Positions 11,473 to 23,367 are shown, counted from the first letter of the stretch. The stretch: DNA of 64,000 nucleotides from Sthenelais limicola (GCA_942159475.1 OW804094.1:57284966-57348965); one strand, 5' to 3'. Translations and numbers: made by a program. Notes: generated from the letters alone by a model not told the origin.

Positions 11473-13550
11473 GATGTGGCAGGGGTAAGTCGGGGTAGTG
11501 GCGCCATCTGTGATATTGCTATAGACACGGTTTCTGATTCTCCAGCTTTGGAGGAGTGTTTAGAAGGTAAGATGGCCGTCAAGGACTTTGTAAGTAGTGT
11601 TTCTACTACGCTGCAAGAGGATTTTCCCCCCGATTTATTCCATCCAGGTGATATTGAGACTTCTTGTGATAGTGATTGTGATTACCATTATATTTGCAAG
11701 GCTGTTGCCGAATTTTATCGAGATAAATCTAATATTTCTTATGATGGCGTGGTGTTTTCCACGCCTGTTTCTCCGAACGATCGTTCGGTGAAGGTTTTTA
11801 GTGAATGTTTTGATGGTACGTGCGACTGTGTTCATACGCTCGGGTGTATTCCCGTGCAGCTGAAGCCGTGTAGATTTGCGGCAATTTTGAGCCGTCAAGG
11901 TTGTGCTGTGTTTAATCGCTATATAGAAGTTTTCTACGGTATTATTGACGGCTTTGACATCGTAGATTCGCCAGTACAGGCGTACAACTGTGAAAATTAT
12001 TCATCTATTCTTGAGGAACCTGCTCGTTCCAAGATGGATACGATAGTCGAAAATGAAATTTTGGAAGGCTGTGTCTCGGTAGTTAGAGACAAGCCCAAGT
12101 GTATTCATGCCCTGGGAGCAGTTGCCAAAGCTGACGGTGGTCTCAGACCAATTACGGATTGTTCTCGGCCCGACTCTGACTCTGTAAACTTTCACTGTGA
12201 TTCTCTTGTATGTAATTTTACTTATAATAGTATTGATGATGCAACTGATATGGTAGAAGAAGGTTCATTTATGGGCGTGGTTGATATTAAGTCGGCCTAT
12301 TGTGGCGTCGCCATTAATCCTAGTCATTGTAACTTATGTGGCTTCAGATGGGTTATAAATGGTAAGGAAGAATATCTAACTGATAATCGTTTATGTTTTG
12401 GCCTCAGAATTGGGCCTTGTGTATTCGACAGTATCTCTAACCTCATTGCATTTACCATGTTCAATTTGTGTAATATACGTGTGGTTAATTACCTAGATGA
12501 TTTTTTCCTATGCTCTCCCGATTTGCCCTCCTGTACCCAATCCAGAGACACCCTTATTGTCCTCCTGCGTTATCTAGGCTTTCACATGGCGTGGAAGAAA
12601 GTTACTACGCCCAGTACTCTGTGCACATATTGGGGCTTCAGCATTGACTCGGTTGGGATGACCCTGAGTCTGCCCGAAGGGAAGTTAATCAAGCTTCGTC
12701 GTCTGCTATCGACTGTTGTAGACGCCAAATTCATCTCTAAAAAAGACTTGGAGTGTTTGTGTGGGTATCTGGCCCATTGTGGGTCAGTTTTCAAGGGAGG
12801 GCGCACTTTCTGTAGGCATTTATTTGATTTGTATAAAGTTCTTTTATGCAAGTTTCTGGCCAGATCCCCCATATCAGACGCCTTCCGCCAGGATATCATG
12901 TGGTGGCATGGCTTCTGCAAAGTGTTCAACGGTGTGAGGTTACTAAAGAAACCAGAATTTCATCTTCCCCTAGTGTCTGACGCTTCAAGTAAGGGTTTCG
13001 GTGTGCTGACTGGCTTGCAGGCGCCTGGGAAGCATTTGTAGTGCCTTGGTCAGATACGGACTGTGGCCATTTAATTGACGCCCCTACCGAGAATGTTCGT
13101 GTGGACAACATTAATGTACAAGAGCTCTACCTGGTGCTGGTAGGCGTCAAACGTTGGAAGGACTTGTTGAGAGGTTCCCGAGTTCATTGCTTCATAGATA
13201 TTACACAAGTCATGGCAATGTTAACTACGGGCGTGAGTTCTAATAAAACCTGCATGCAGTGGTTATACGAATTGTATTGGATTACTTTCATCTACGATAT
13301 TGAACTTCTTCATCAGTACATTAACACCAAGAATAATGTGGTGGCCGACTTTTTGTCACGCCTTCCTTATATGAAAAAGCCATTTGACTCTACTATATTA
13401 TCTCAAGCTGGATTGTGTTGTTTCACTGATGTTCCTTGTCATTATGATAGGTATGACAGCGTGGATGAAAAGGGTCCATCAACTTCAAGCATCGTCTGTA
13501 GCGCCGTCAACACTGGAACAAAGAGAACGCCAGTGGCGTCTATTTATTAA
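11473..13550 (+). pseudogene. RT / RNase H of Ngaro-like 1, one frameshift
   Basis: The frame is open from the gag TAG onward with no ATG at the start. An acidic N-terminal region is followed by the pre-RT motif IHALGAVAKADGGLRPITDC, first catalytic Asp VVDIKSAY, LCFGLRIGPCVF, and catalytic pair NYLDDFFLC. The thumb (WGFSIDSVGMTLSLPEGKL) and the RNase H start (LVSDASSKGFG) follow. A one-base slip near 13010-13020 puts AWEAFV...PWSDTDCG and the rest of RNase H into another frame. That part ends in YINTKNNVVADFLSRL, and the frame closes at 13550. The RT aspartates are intact. The slip looks mutational, because no slippery heptamer is evident. Confidence 0.85.
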
Positions 13551-14472
13551 ATTTATCTGTGATAACAAGCTGCCGTCGTCTCCTATACAAGTCGACGTGG
13601 TGTGTATGTTCGCAGCTTTCCTCTCCACCTTCATGAAAGTTTCTTCGGTTACGACCTACCTTAGTGGCGTGGTGTTTGGCGCGTGACTACGCTTCATCGA
13701 CTGCCCGCCCATGTCACATCCAGCGATCAAATCTGTGTTAAAAGGTGTCAGCCGTCTGCCGGGGGCATCTCCAGTTCCCTCGGAAGCGCTGTTGCCACGC
13801 CACCTTCTTCTGATGTCTCGTCAGGTTAATTATTCTTCAGCGTCAGAGTCAAGGATGTGGACCATGATTGTCTTCCTATTCAGGACCTTGCTAAGGGTGG
13901 GACATATAGTTCCTTCCCCCCACTCTCTTCTCCGTGAAGACGTCTCAGTGACTCCCTGGGGCGTGCTTGTCATGGTAAAAACTTCAAAGACTTCAGCATC
14001 TCCATTCACTATTCCAGTGGTTATGCTTAGTGACTGTGCCTTATGCGCTGTGTGCTGGCTGAAAAAATGTGTTTTTGCTGAAAAATTATCTCCTTCAGCC
14101 TTATTGTTCTCTTCTGCTGGGCGTGAATCACCGTCCTACGACGACTTCAAGAAGTTTCTTCAAGCCCTTATTCTATGTGCAGGCTTCACAGGCGTGTTCA
14201 GCCCCCAATCATTAAGGAGAGGTGGCGCCACTTATATGGCATCTATGGGCGTTAAGCTTTCTGACATTAAATCCCGAGGTAATTGGCGTTCTTCATGTGT
14301 GGACTCTTACATCACGCCCGAGATGGACACAAAGCTTAAAGTGGATTCATTCATTGCTGAGCTCTCTTCTCTCTTCTCACAAGTGACTTCGGTTTGGCCT
14401 CTTTTGGTGAAAATAAAACCTCCTGATGAAGGTTCAAGGCCATTCCTCCGTTCTGTGTTTATTCCAGCGTAG
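13384..14472 (+). pseudogene. Tyrosine recombinase of Ngaro-like 1, one nonsense codon
   Basis: Overlaps the 3' part of the RNase H frame, as is usual in these elements. An N-terminal core-binding part (RERQWRLFIKFICDN, VDVVCMFAAFLSTF) leads to an in-frame TGA at 13684-13686. The frame then continues unbroken (LRFIDCPPMSHPAIKS) to 14472. The TGA sits where an Arg codon is expected and fits a CGA-to-TGA change. Catalytic set: R in FRTLLRVGHIV, K in KTSKTSA, SPQSLRRGGA (the usual His is Gln, the Arg is kept), W in GNWRSS, Y in VDSYIT. The family cuts and joins DNA through a 3'-phosphotyrosine. The nonsense codon and the His-to-Gln change make this copy unlikely to work. Confidence 0.88.
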
Positions 14473-14495
14473 TGCGGGCGTCCAAGCCATATATG
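14405..14495 (+). repeat. B1 split direct repeat of Ngaro-like 1
   Basis: TGGTGAAAATAAAACCTCC through GCGTCCAAGCCATATAT, repeated at 14693-14782. The recombinase stop codon lies inside B1, and AATAAA is present. Confidence 0.88.
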
Positions 14496-14670
14496 TGAAG
14501 GTGAAAACAGCACCGATTATATTGGCCGCCTAGGTAACCAAGCCCCCCTTGGTCCCGCTTATGACGTTGCCCCTGTGTTTACCTATGACGTCATAGTCCC
14601 AATGCTTCCACGCCCACCTTTCCTTCCACTCTCAACCGCTTCTCCGCCCACGCCACACGTATAATTTTTT
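14490..14670 (+). repeat. A2 split direct repeat of Ngaro-like 1
   Basis: Second copy of A1, lacking the 22-bp segment found in A1. It carries the same TGACGTCA palindrome at 14586-14593. Confidence 0.88.
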
Positions 14671-14692
14671 CTTTTATATATGTAATTGTTTA

Positions 14693-14782
14693 TGGTGAAA
14701 ATAAAACCTCCTGATGAAGGTTCAAGGCCATTCCTCCGTTCTGTGTTTATTCCAGCGTAGTGCGGGCGTCCAAGCCATATAT
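14693..14782 (+). repeat. B2 split direct repeat, right end of Ngaro-like 1
   Basis: Near-identical to B1, including the recombinase C-terminal codons. It marks the right boundary. A 22-bp AT-rich spacer separates it from A2. Confidence 0.86.
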
Positions 14783-17310
14783 TTATTATATATGTGCCTT
14801 GTGTGTTTTATCAATCGTGTAGGATAGTGTTTATGTTTGAGGAAAGAAATCCAAAAAAATTGAAAGTGTTTACTCTGTATATATATATACTCCTACTATG
14901 TAGGTTCTGAATGTAACTAAATTGACAAATTACTCTTGTTTGATGGTAAAAAGCGAATAATCAACTTAAATTATTTCCTCTTGTATACTGGTAATATAAA
15001 TTGCTTTTGCACTGGACTCTATGAGATTATCATTGTATGAAAATAGATCCAATAAAATTGATTAAAAAAAATATTGCATAGCTGGACGGGCGCGGGAGAG
15101 TGTACATGCGATTTCGCTCCTCCGTAGTGGAAAGTTCCAATGAAAAAGTCTGGTGTCCAGCGAGGCATGACGTGACGTAATAGGTCCGACTGGGTTTTCC
15201 CAGTGCATGCATTGCGCGACGAGGTTTAGTAAACAATGCGACGAGGAAATTGACGGAAATGTCCGCTGTTTTTTAACTCACCCAAAGGCCTAAGTATGCT
15301 ATACGAATATATGCTAGGGAGAGAAAAATCATGAGCAACTGATTCTAATGTTCATAGAGAGTTTTGAAAAAAAAACATGTTAATAAAATCTCGCGCTCTC
15401 ACACCGCTCTGACGGTGCAGCCTGTGGTCCAAGACTTCGCTCAGGAGAGCCGGACATCGCGTTTAAAGCTGGGGAAATAAATTGAACAAACACAACAAAA
15501 TACTTTTTCCGTGTGGGTGTGAGAGTGACCGGTGTAGGTGGTCAATCGGTGGTTAGCGGATCCTGCTCGACCACTGCAGACCTTGGGGAGGGGGTTATCT
15601 CGGACCCACCAATAAACACATTCACTACTGGTCGTCATTAGTGTGACTCCATTATTTTGATGAATATTAAATTAATTGAACAATATCGATCAACCCAAGC
15701 AAGCGTTTACTGTTTCGTTTGTTGAAAATGTTGTATTGGCTAAAAAACGATCCTATAGATTAATCTTTATTTTATGTTTTCATCCACCAGACCCTATTTC
15801 CGAACCGGGCAGATGTTCTTCTTCAGTGATACTAGAACAAATATCCTGCATTCAATTTTGCAAGCACTTATGGTGAAGCAGTACTTATAGTTGATACAAA
15901 TAGCGGAACGTGAAGAACCAATTCTATATTCTCTAACAGGAAAACGAGGATATTGGATGTAGGAGTTTGTATATATACGTCCGTCAAGTAGGTAACATAT
16001 AGATTAAGGATTCCATCAGTCGTGGAATATTCCCAATGGTGATTTCCCTAGGTGTGACAGTCATAGGGTCGTTCCCCCCAAAATCAGGCGTGAGCTGAAC
16101 ACGTGAGATTGCAATCTTGACTGGATTAAGGAATGTAATTAATGGTCGTAAATTCTGTTCAGACAAGCAAGTCTCCGGGTATAGCACTAGACTATAATAT
16201 AATTATACGAATTAATGCTACCCAACCCTCCGTGGAAGACTAAATGAGTGGATTAATTCTCTCCTTATCCAAGATAAGGAAGTGCAGGTCTTGGCCTATC
16301 CTATTTCTCTATTTGTTCTATTTCATTGTTCACTGATACTCCGTTATACCGTTATATTTGCCATAGTAGACCCCCTTTACCTTGACTAACACTGGATGTA
16401 TAAAAAAAAAACCTTTCCTGGGTTTTCTGAGTTTCATGTTCACCTAATCAATCAACAAAAATCTAGGTCATTGTATCATCATTTATGTATACTATATTAA
16501 CCCATAAATGGTAGTTAGGTCAGGTCTTATGATTGGATTGGCAAACATAGGCCTAACGTAACAGTTTCAACAGTTTCAGTAATCTCCAACATTTACCATC
16601 ATAAGGGGTTATCTTTCTGAATGATTCATAATACCAGTTATCAGTGATAAACTTACATCACCTGCTGTAAACCTACTGTGTTCGTTCATAATGCATGTGG
16701 AAAGACTTTTTAAAAGAAACACATGTGTGGAGTAAGGTCAGTTTATTTCCGACAACTAAACATTGCACGCGCCATGTTACAAGCACAATGGAACATGATA
16801 GATATTACATAATAAACAGCCAGTTATTATAAGGTAATATAACTATAAGACTAATTAATGGCAAGCAATACAATTCAAGGTAAAACAGTAACAAGCGTCT
16901 GCTAACTCGCCGGTTTATTACACATCTTTTTAATACGGGCAATTCAGCTCCTGTCGGCAATAGGATCAAACTCCAGAAAGAGGCTCCATCTCAAGGGTAG
17001 ATCTCACACAGTTGAGATCACACAGCTTTTTTTATTCTCCTTTTGTTAATTCTTCATACTGTAGTGCTTACCCAAAGAGATGCACAAGATGTATCAATAT
17101 CTCTTTCCTTCTTCACTTCTCTCCTCCACAAAATTTTACATTTTACCTGGGGCAGCAGGGGGAGAAAAAAAGGAAGTGGGAAAGGTGGGTAGGGGGTGAA
17201 AGGAAGGGGAAGACATTGGTGCCTGTGACCCGCATCCCTGGCAACACATCCCATGTTTGTTGCAACATGTCCCACATCGCTGACAATGGCTGGGAGGGGA
17301 AGTAAAGCGG
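14783..17310. other. No gene recognised
   Basis: Mostly AT-rich. Two short GC/CpG-richer stretches stand out, at 15085-15260 and 15390-15620. The first holds CATGACGTGACGTAA (15165-15180), resembling two overlapping CRE/ATF half-sites. No ORF or splice pattern ties them to a gene. Confidence 0.4.
15160..15182. promoter_or_regulatory. Possible CRE/ATF-like double site
   Basis: Overlapping TGACGTGACGTAA in a CpG-richer pocket. This is a motif match only; no transcription unit is recognised. Confidence 0.2.
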
Positions 17311-18161
17311 TGAATACACAGTCACGATTTGGGAATCAGACACGATTTCAGGATCTACGATTAATCGTGGGTGCTTATTTGCCTGAAATCACATGCAATA
17401 TATGGAGAAAAAAGTGAAATCGTGGGTAAAAAGTGAGATTGTGGGTGTAGTGCGTTGGCAGTCAAGATTTGATCTGAGATTCTGAAATATAGAGCTGAGA
17501 AAATTGTTTAAAAAAACGACCCTAGAAGCAAACAAGAAAGTAAAAAACTGTAAGAATAAAATATAACGTTACTCATTTTCCTGTGACACATCACCTATTT
17601 TCTGGTGGTTTTTTTTCTCTTTTTAATTGTCGAATAAAATAAAATAAAATATGAGAAGAATGAGAATGTCAACATGTGTAGAAGGGAAATTCTGCATTAT
17701 AAAAGTGAAAAAATTGTGTTGATACTCCAAAAATTAGTGAAGTTATAGCATTTCAAAGTAAAACTATAAATAATTCATTTCTTTTATATTGCCAGATCGC
17801 ATATATAGTCCCACGATTTTCGAATAAATCCGAAAATCGTAGAAGCACCTACGATTTATCGTAGACCTCATTATAAAGGTCTATGATAAATTTCAGCACT
17901 CTCTACACATCGACGATTAATCGTAGAAGCAGCATCGATTTGATTTGAAATTGCAGAAGACACTTTTTTCCCCCTGCGATGAATCATACATCCAAATCGG
18001 CGCTGAATCGGCACTAAATCGGTGCTGAATCGTGCATGTGTAGGGCAATTGGCACGCTTCGGGACCCACGATCTGATGTACGATCTCAAATGGACAATTC
18101 CAAATCGTACGACGGATCGTGGATGCCAAATCGGCTCCCAAATCTTGACTGTGTATTCAGG
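17311..18161. mobile_element. MITE with TIRs, rich in ACGATT/AATCGT motifs
   Basis: The left end TGAATACACAGTCACGATTT is inverted at 18138-18161 with one mismatch over about 24 bp (CACAGTC and GATTTGGGA shared). The interior is packed with ACGATT and AATCGT in both orientations, giving many short palindromes such as CGATTAATCG. No transposase. It resembles the elements at 55890-56150 and 62180-63118 in style. Confidence 0.72.
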
Positions 18162-18169
18162 GCTTAAGT

Positions 18170-18510
18170 AAGAGAAAGGAGGAGAGAGATTTGTGGGGAG
18201 AGGCAGGGGAAGGGAGAGAGAGAGAAGAGATGGAGGCAAAGGGGTAGGGAGAGAGAGAAGAAGATGGGATGGGGAGGGGAGAGGAGTTGGGAAGGGAGAA
18301 GAAGAGGAAGAGAGAGAAGAGCGGGAGGGGAGAGAGGAAAAGAGGGGAGGGAGAGCTAGGGAGAGGGTGGGGGATGAGAAAGTGAGATGGAGAGAGTGAA
18401 CGAGAAGAGGGACATGGGGGAGGATGGGGGAGGAAAGAGGGGGAGGGGAGCAAGTGAAAGAGAAGTTGGGAAAGAGGGAGGAAGAGAGGAAGAGGGTGAA
18501 AGATTTATAT
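18170..18510. repeat. GA-rich low-complexity tract
   Basis: About 340 bp of GGGAGAG/GAGAGA-type purine sequence. The open frames inside it are compositional. Confidence 0.85.
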
Positions 18511-19201
18511 CTAACAGTTCCTACGGTTCCTACCCATTCTTGACCATACCTTCCATAGAAAACCTACCTGTTCTTAACCGTCTGAAGGACGGGCATACTA
18601 TGCTAGTCATCTATAAGCCTTGAAGATTCTTGACTGCATACAAAGAAATAAAGTTGTATATATATATATTGTTAGCAATTCTGCTGAACTCAGTTAGCCA
18701 GATAGCATGCAAATTTAACACCAGTTGCACTGAAGGCTGCTATATCACCCAGTAGGCTGAGATGAAAGCTTCCGCCGTCACTAAAAACCAACAAGGCAAA
18801 CTTTTCGGTTCCTAGATGTTTGATATTTGGGTAATCTAACCCATATTACATTTGCCATGAAAGGATATTTACTAGGCTTCTTTTGCAAGTACTAGATCAA
18901 CACTCAGCTGCCTGATAAAGATAAACCATTTTTAGGCCTACTCTGTTTAGTTGGTTAGGGTGCCATAAACGGAAGCCCCCGTCTTAGCATTATCTCTGCC
19001 AAAAGAAAATCTAGGTGGCGTGACGGTCGGATAGCTTATATTCGCGCTATCAAGGATAGGGAAAATTAATAGGCCTGCCTGTCCATATCTGACCTATATC
19101 TGATCTTTGGAAGGATTACCAGACTGTACTATTTACCATCATATCTGTAATACACTATTTGCTATGGAAAGGATTGGGGATATGCCTATCTGTTATAGGA
19201 A
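18511..19201. other. No gene recognised
   Basis: Contains a short TATATATATA run at 18658 and nothing else recognisable. Confidence 0.5.
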
Positions 19202-20718
19202 CCCGACGGGCACTGAGTGCAATTGAATGTGATAGCACTGCGATCATTTTGTGATTGACAGCAAACTAGTGAAGTGTGATGCATGTGTGATACTTATGGC
19301 TTTGAATCACAGTGAAATGGACATGCCATTAGCCACCATTATGTGAAATCCATTGCGTCTATTTCCTCGTATGTTATTGGTGGTCTCACACTTGTGTTAG
19401 ATCAAGTTCTCATTCATATTCATTTATGTTTGTATTAAACATGTGTTACTCACAACCAATTTTATCTCTGAATACATATTTTCTTCAAAAGCCAATAATA
19501 TGGGTGTGATCTCAATCACGCATATAATGTGCATTGAAGCCACAACAGGCCATAATACTTGGCACTGCACACTCACTTGGCATTCACAGCTCACTGTCGC
19601 ACATCTGACACTTGAGGCTCTGACACTCACACTGAGTTTCTAACACTGAATCACAGAAACCCCTACACACAATTAACAATTGATTATGCTACCTCCATAT
19701 AAGCCAAATAATTATTACTTCTCAACTTCTCCCACAGATTTAATTCACCCTTTTATAATTCCCACCATGTTATACATCTGAGATTAAATGACTACTGCCC
19801 CGCACAAAAGTCGCCAACAATTATGTATAAATATGTATCATTTTATAACTGTACTAAATATGCGTAACGATTACGCGCGGCGGTAACGCATGCCTGCTAC
19901 TAGTGAGATCATAACGATGCATATGGTTAAATTCCTTATTTCCTCAGCTTTCTGTAGATATAAAGTTTGTGCATATTAAAACATGTTTAATATGATAGGG
20001 TAGTTACATAAGATAATTCATTTCTTTTACTGTCATGTGTGATCTCAATCGCGCATATAATGCGCATTTAAGATCACGTCTAAATACACTCACTCAGTTG
20101 CCACACTCATTATTGACAGACAGTTGGCGCAACTTTTAACTGGGGTGTATTTACAATTTGTTTTACAATAAAATTGCTACTAATACACATGTGCGGCATT
20201 TATACCACTAGAGATATTCCACATCATGTACACAGGGATATTATAAGTGATATACCTCTATAGTTTATTTGTTTAATTTAGTTATTTGATTTGGAAAAAT
20301 GTTTTGATTAAAATACCCCCCATCATTGCATACTTCCTTAGCTGAACTACTGGACCACCCTGATCTCAAGTAGAACTGGAATAACCCTTACCAGCAATGC
20401 GGCTGTCTAACAGGATGGAAATAATGATTAAATAATTGATGTAATATCATGAAGCATTAATTATGATAAATCCTAATGATGTAATTCTGTCAATTTAAGT
20501 GATACAATAGGGTGAAAATTGTGCATAAAATATCCCACTCAAAATGCCAAAGAATTTGCTTATTTTTGCACACATATTGCGTTATACCCTTTCCGTGACC
20601 ATCACGCAATCATTGCGCAATAATTATTGCGTGAAAAGCGTCCACTCTCATCACGGAACTATGACGAGATGATTGCGCATTAAAAATCGCGTAGAATCGC
20701 GTTCATTTGCCCGTCGGG
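19202..20718. mobile_element. TIR transposon family X, copy 1 (non-autonomous)
   Basis: Begins CCCGACGGGCACTGAGTGC and ends TTTGCCCGTCGGG. The terminal CCCGACGGGC is a perfect inverted repeat. The sequence is homologous end to end with 48554-50249. Subterminal DNA at the right is dense in TTGCGCAAT, TTGCGTG and TCGCG motifs, as expected for transposase-binding subterminal repeats. The flanks give a 2-3 bp repeat (GAA). There is no transposase ORF, and I cannot place the superfamily. Confidence 0.82.
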
Positions 20719-21418
20719 AAGGAACCAGAATGGGTTATATGAGTTAATCCTTTGGGATGGGGTGAGTGTACCTTTGGGGTATGGCATACATGCTTGGGCT
20801 TGCACTTGTATTTGTAACGTCGTTATGAACATGTAACACACATTAATCAAAGCAAAATACTCTCTAAAATAAAAGAGAATTATCCTGTCTGTACTGACAT
20901 CTTTAAATGAATACATAAACATAAATGTAAATGTGAACTAAGTAATTACCACGAGGGTAAAATAAAGGTACAAACAATATCTGTAGTTATTCCAAGTCTA
21001 AAAAGGAATAAAGAGAGAGAAGAAAAAAAATAAAAAAACCCGGGTTCTCCACCAGTGTAATGATCTAATAGAAGAAGACTAACGAACGTCTGATCTTCAT
21101 GAGAAGAACGAAGCAACTGATTTAATGAACTAGGATCTGTACAAATGTTCCTTCAGGATGTGGGTAAAGAGTAGGGGGCGGAGCCCTTACATAATACCTA
21201 TGGCTTAGCATGAATAAGTAGACTTGCACAGTACTGGGTAGCTAAGTATAATTAGCGATTTTAGTAATGAGATAATATAATTAATGAGTGATAATTAATA
21301 GTTAATGAGGTTACACAATGTTACGTAATGTTACATAACACTATCAGCTACTTCCAGTTCGCTATTATTCATCATTCGCCATGCCTTACTGTGCCAGGGT
21401 CCTCACTTAACATCAGAG
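20719..21418. other. No gene recognised
   Basis: AT-rich with a TTAATGA-repetitive patch near 21270-21310. No supported feature. Confidence 0.45.
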
Positions 21419-23005
21419 TTAATCAGTAGTTAATGGGTAAATAATCGCTATGAGTTTGACCGACCAAAATGCTACCACATATCTAGGAACAGAGATCAAT
21501 GTTCTTAGAATACAGCTGTGATACTTCGCCAGTGTTAGGTCTACTAATTTGTCTGGGATACTTCCATACGCGTTTGCTAGGTCTAGCCAGATCACCTCCA
21601 GGTCTCCCTTGTTCTTCTTGATTTCTGTGATTATCTTGGTAAGGACGCCAGTGTGTTCCAGACAGCCAGGTACTTCTGGTACACCTCCCTTCTGTACTGA
21701 TGTGTCAATGTACTTGTTTCCCAGGAGATATGCCATCATTTGCTTTGCCAAAACAACTTTCCTTCAACGTTTAGCTAGGAAATGGTCCTGAACTGTCTCA
21801 GAGACGAAGATCTTTCCTCCTTTGGGATGAAACAGCCCTCTGCTTTTAGCCATTGTTCTGGCAATTGGCCCCGCTTCCATATCACTTTCATGGCCTTCCA
21901 TAATTCCTTCACGATCCTTGGGAAGTTCTTATAAACCCTGTATGGTACTCTATTTGGGCCTGGTGCTGAAGATGTTCTGGCTTTCTTGAGGATTGCGTTC
22001 ACTTCACTGAGCTTTGGTTCTGAGCAATCCAGAGCGTGTGTTGGTTCATCAGGATTCATCAACATTGGGTGGTCCCCTAATCCCTGCTCCCTGTCTGGGT
22101 CGCTGTGGGTCTTCCTAAGATGTCCTTCGACCTCTTCCTTTGGACAGTCCAGCCTGCCTGATCTCTTATCCCCAAGCAGTTTCTTTACAAAACCAAATGG
22201 GTTTGCAGTGAACTGCCCCTGTCGCTTCATCCTCTTCTTCCTATTCTTCCTTTTGTTCTCTGCCCTCCTCAGTGATTTTATCTGGTTCCTTGCCTCATCT
22301 CTCAGCTGTCTCAATCCATCTTTCTCCACCTTGCTAGCTTTTAGATAAAGCTTTCTGTATCCCCGCAGTTCTTTCCTCAATTTTCTGATGGTTTTCTCTC
22401 GTCAGTTTTCTTGACTCTGTGATTTTGATGGAGGGCCTTCACTGCTCTTAGGTGACTCTCCGAACCAATCCAATCCCATGGTGTGTATTATGGTAGATAT
22501 GGATTTCACCTTCCTGTCTACATTCCCTGAGAGAGTGGTTCCCAATACCTTTGCTATGTCATCATCAAAATTCTCCCATTCCTTCTTGTCAGATGTTGCA
22601 GGCCAGTTGATGTGTGGCTTTGTACTTGTGGTTGAGTCCGCTCCTTCTTCCATTTCCAATGGTCTGTTGTTGTTCTCTCCTGCTGCCCAAATCCCTTGAC
22701 TCATCTACTTTGAGGCTTTGAGCACTGTGGTGTGTTTCCTTGCCCATCTCCTCCTCCATCTCACCAGAGATCTCTGTGCGTTGTGTCTGTGTAACCCGGG
22801 TAGAGCAGCCCATTTTGGTCTAATGTATCTTCAATCCAACTTCATTCTTACAAACTTTCCCACACCCACAGATTCTGGGAGAATCAGTGGTCTGTCTCAT
22901 TGTCCGTGGTTGGTTCCGTTCTACTCTGTATATGTCAGCCTGTGATCGATCATCCTCCCCAACTCTCGCACGACCTTGAGGGTATATCTCTACACATCTG
23001 TCCAT
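21419..23005 (-). pseudogene. R2/HERO-like LINE: zinc finger, linker and partial RT
   Basis: Minus strand. It starts near 23005 with an N-terminal Cys/His finger (CGCGKVCKNEVGLKIH, a TAG, then TKMGC), where the stop replaces a likely Gln. A segment PHINWPATSDKKEWENFDDD (22402-22704 region) and a basic linker ending ANPFGFVKKLLGDKRSG follow. The RT start reads TSSAPGPNRVPYRVYKN and QWLKAEGCFIPKE. After a break near 21770 the first catalytic block reads IWLDLANAYGSIPDKLVD. Homology then stops at CILRT, where a segment also seen near 23178 begins, so the YADD box and the restriction-like endonuclease are absent. R2/HERO-type elements use a C-terminal restriction-like endonuclease. It is inactive. 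Confidence 0.72.
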
Positions 23006-23367
23006 GGCTTGTGTATATGGGTCTCCATCACTGGAGTTGTATGCCGACCTGCCAGGCCATTGTACCCCTGTTGTTGGCCTGTTCCGGCAGTCAACAGTCT
23101 TTCCTAGTAGTCACCGTCCTTTCCACGGTTGCCAATTAGTCTTTCCTAATAGTCACCAGAATATCTGGGTGTGATAGTTCTTAGAATACAGCTTATGCTG
23201 CTAAGTCGGGCCCATCATCCAGTGGAAATCCCCCGTTCCTTGAACACCGAACTGCTAAGTCAGACCCCTCATCAGGTGGAACTCCCTTTCATCAACCGTT
23301 TTGGCGTGTACCACTACGGTCTCCGGGGGCGCGCCAACTGAGGTGATCAGACTTAGCTAGGGTCCGA
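23006..23367 (-). other. UTR-like spacer between two R2/HERO-like fragments
   Basis: Non-coding. It contains repeated phrases such as TTTCCTA(G/A)TAGTCACC (23099 and 23142) and GTTCTTAGAATACAGCT (23178, also at 21503). The repetition suggests a UTR that rearranged with the 3' break of the neighbouring fragment. Confidence 0.4.

Larger units (their letters stand above)
10389..14782 (+). mobile_element. Ngaro-like YR retroelement 1, complete split direct repeats
   Basis: The architecture is A1 (10389-10591), gag, RT/RNase H, tyrosine recombinase, B1 (14405-14495), A2 (14490-14670), B2 (14693-14782). The A1-ORFs-B1-A2-B2 layout is the split-direct-repeat pattern of Ngaro/PAT-type YR retroelements, which integrate by recombinase through a circular intermediate and normally leave no target duplication. 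No methyltransferase domain is seen, which favours Ngaro. The coding frames carry a few lesions, so this copy is probably inactive but young: its A repeats are still closely similar. Confidence 0.88.

Noticed and set aside
13005..13045. Programmed frameshift in the RNase H of Ngaro-like 1
   Set aside because: No slippery heptamer or obvious structure; the shift falls in the middle of a domain, so a mutation is more likely.
15085..15260. A host-gene promoter or CpG island
   Set aside because: CpG enrichment is modest and no coding exon or transcript evidence follows; listed only as a weak motif match.
18157..18623. Long charged and proline-rich open frames
   Set aside because: Entirely explained by the GA-rich tract.
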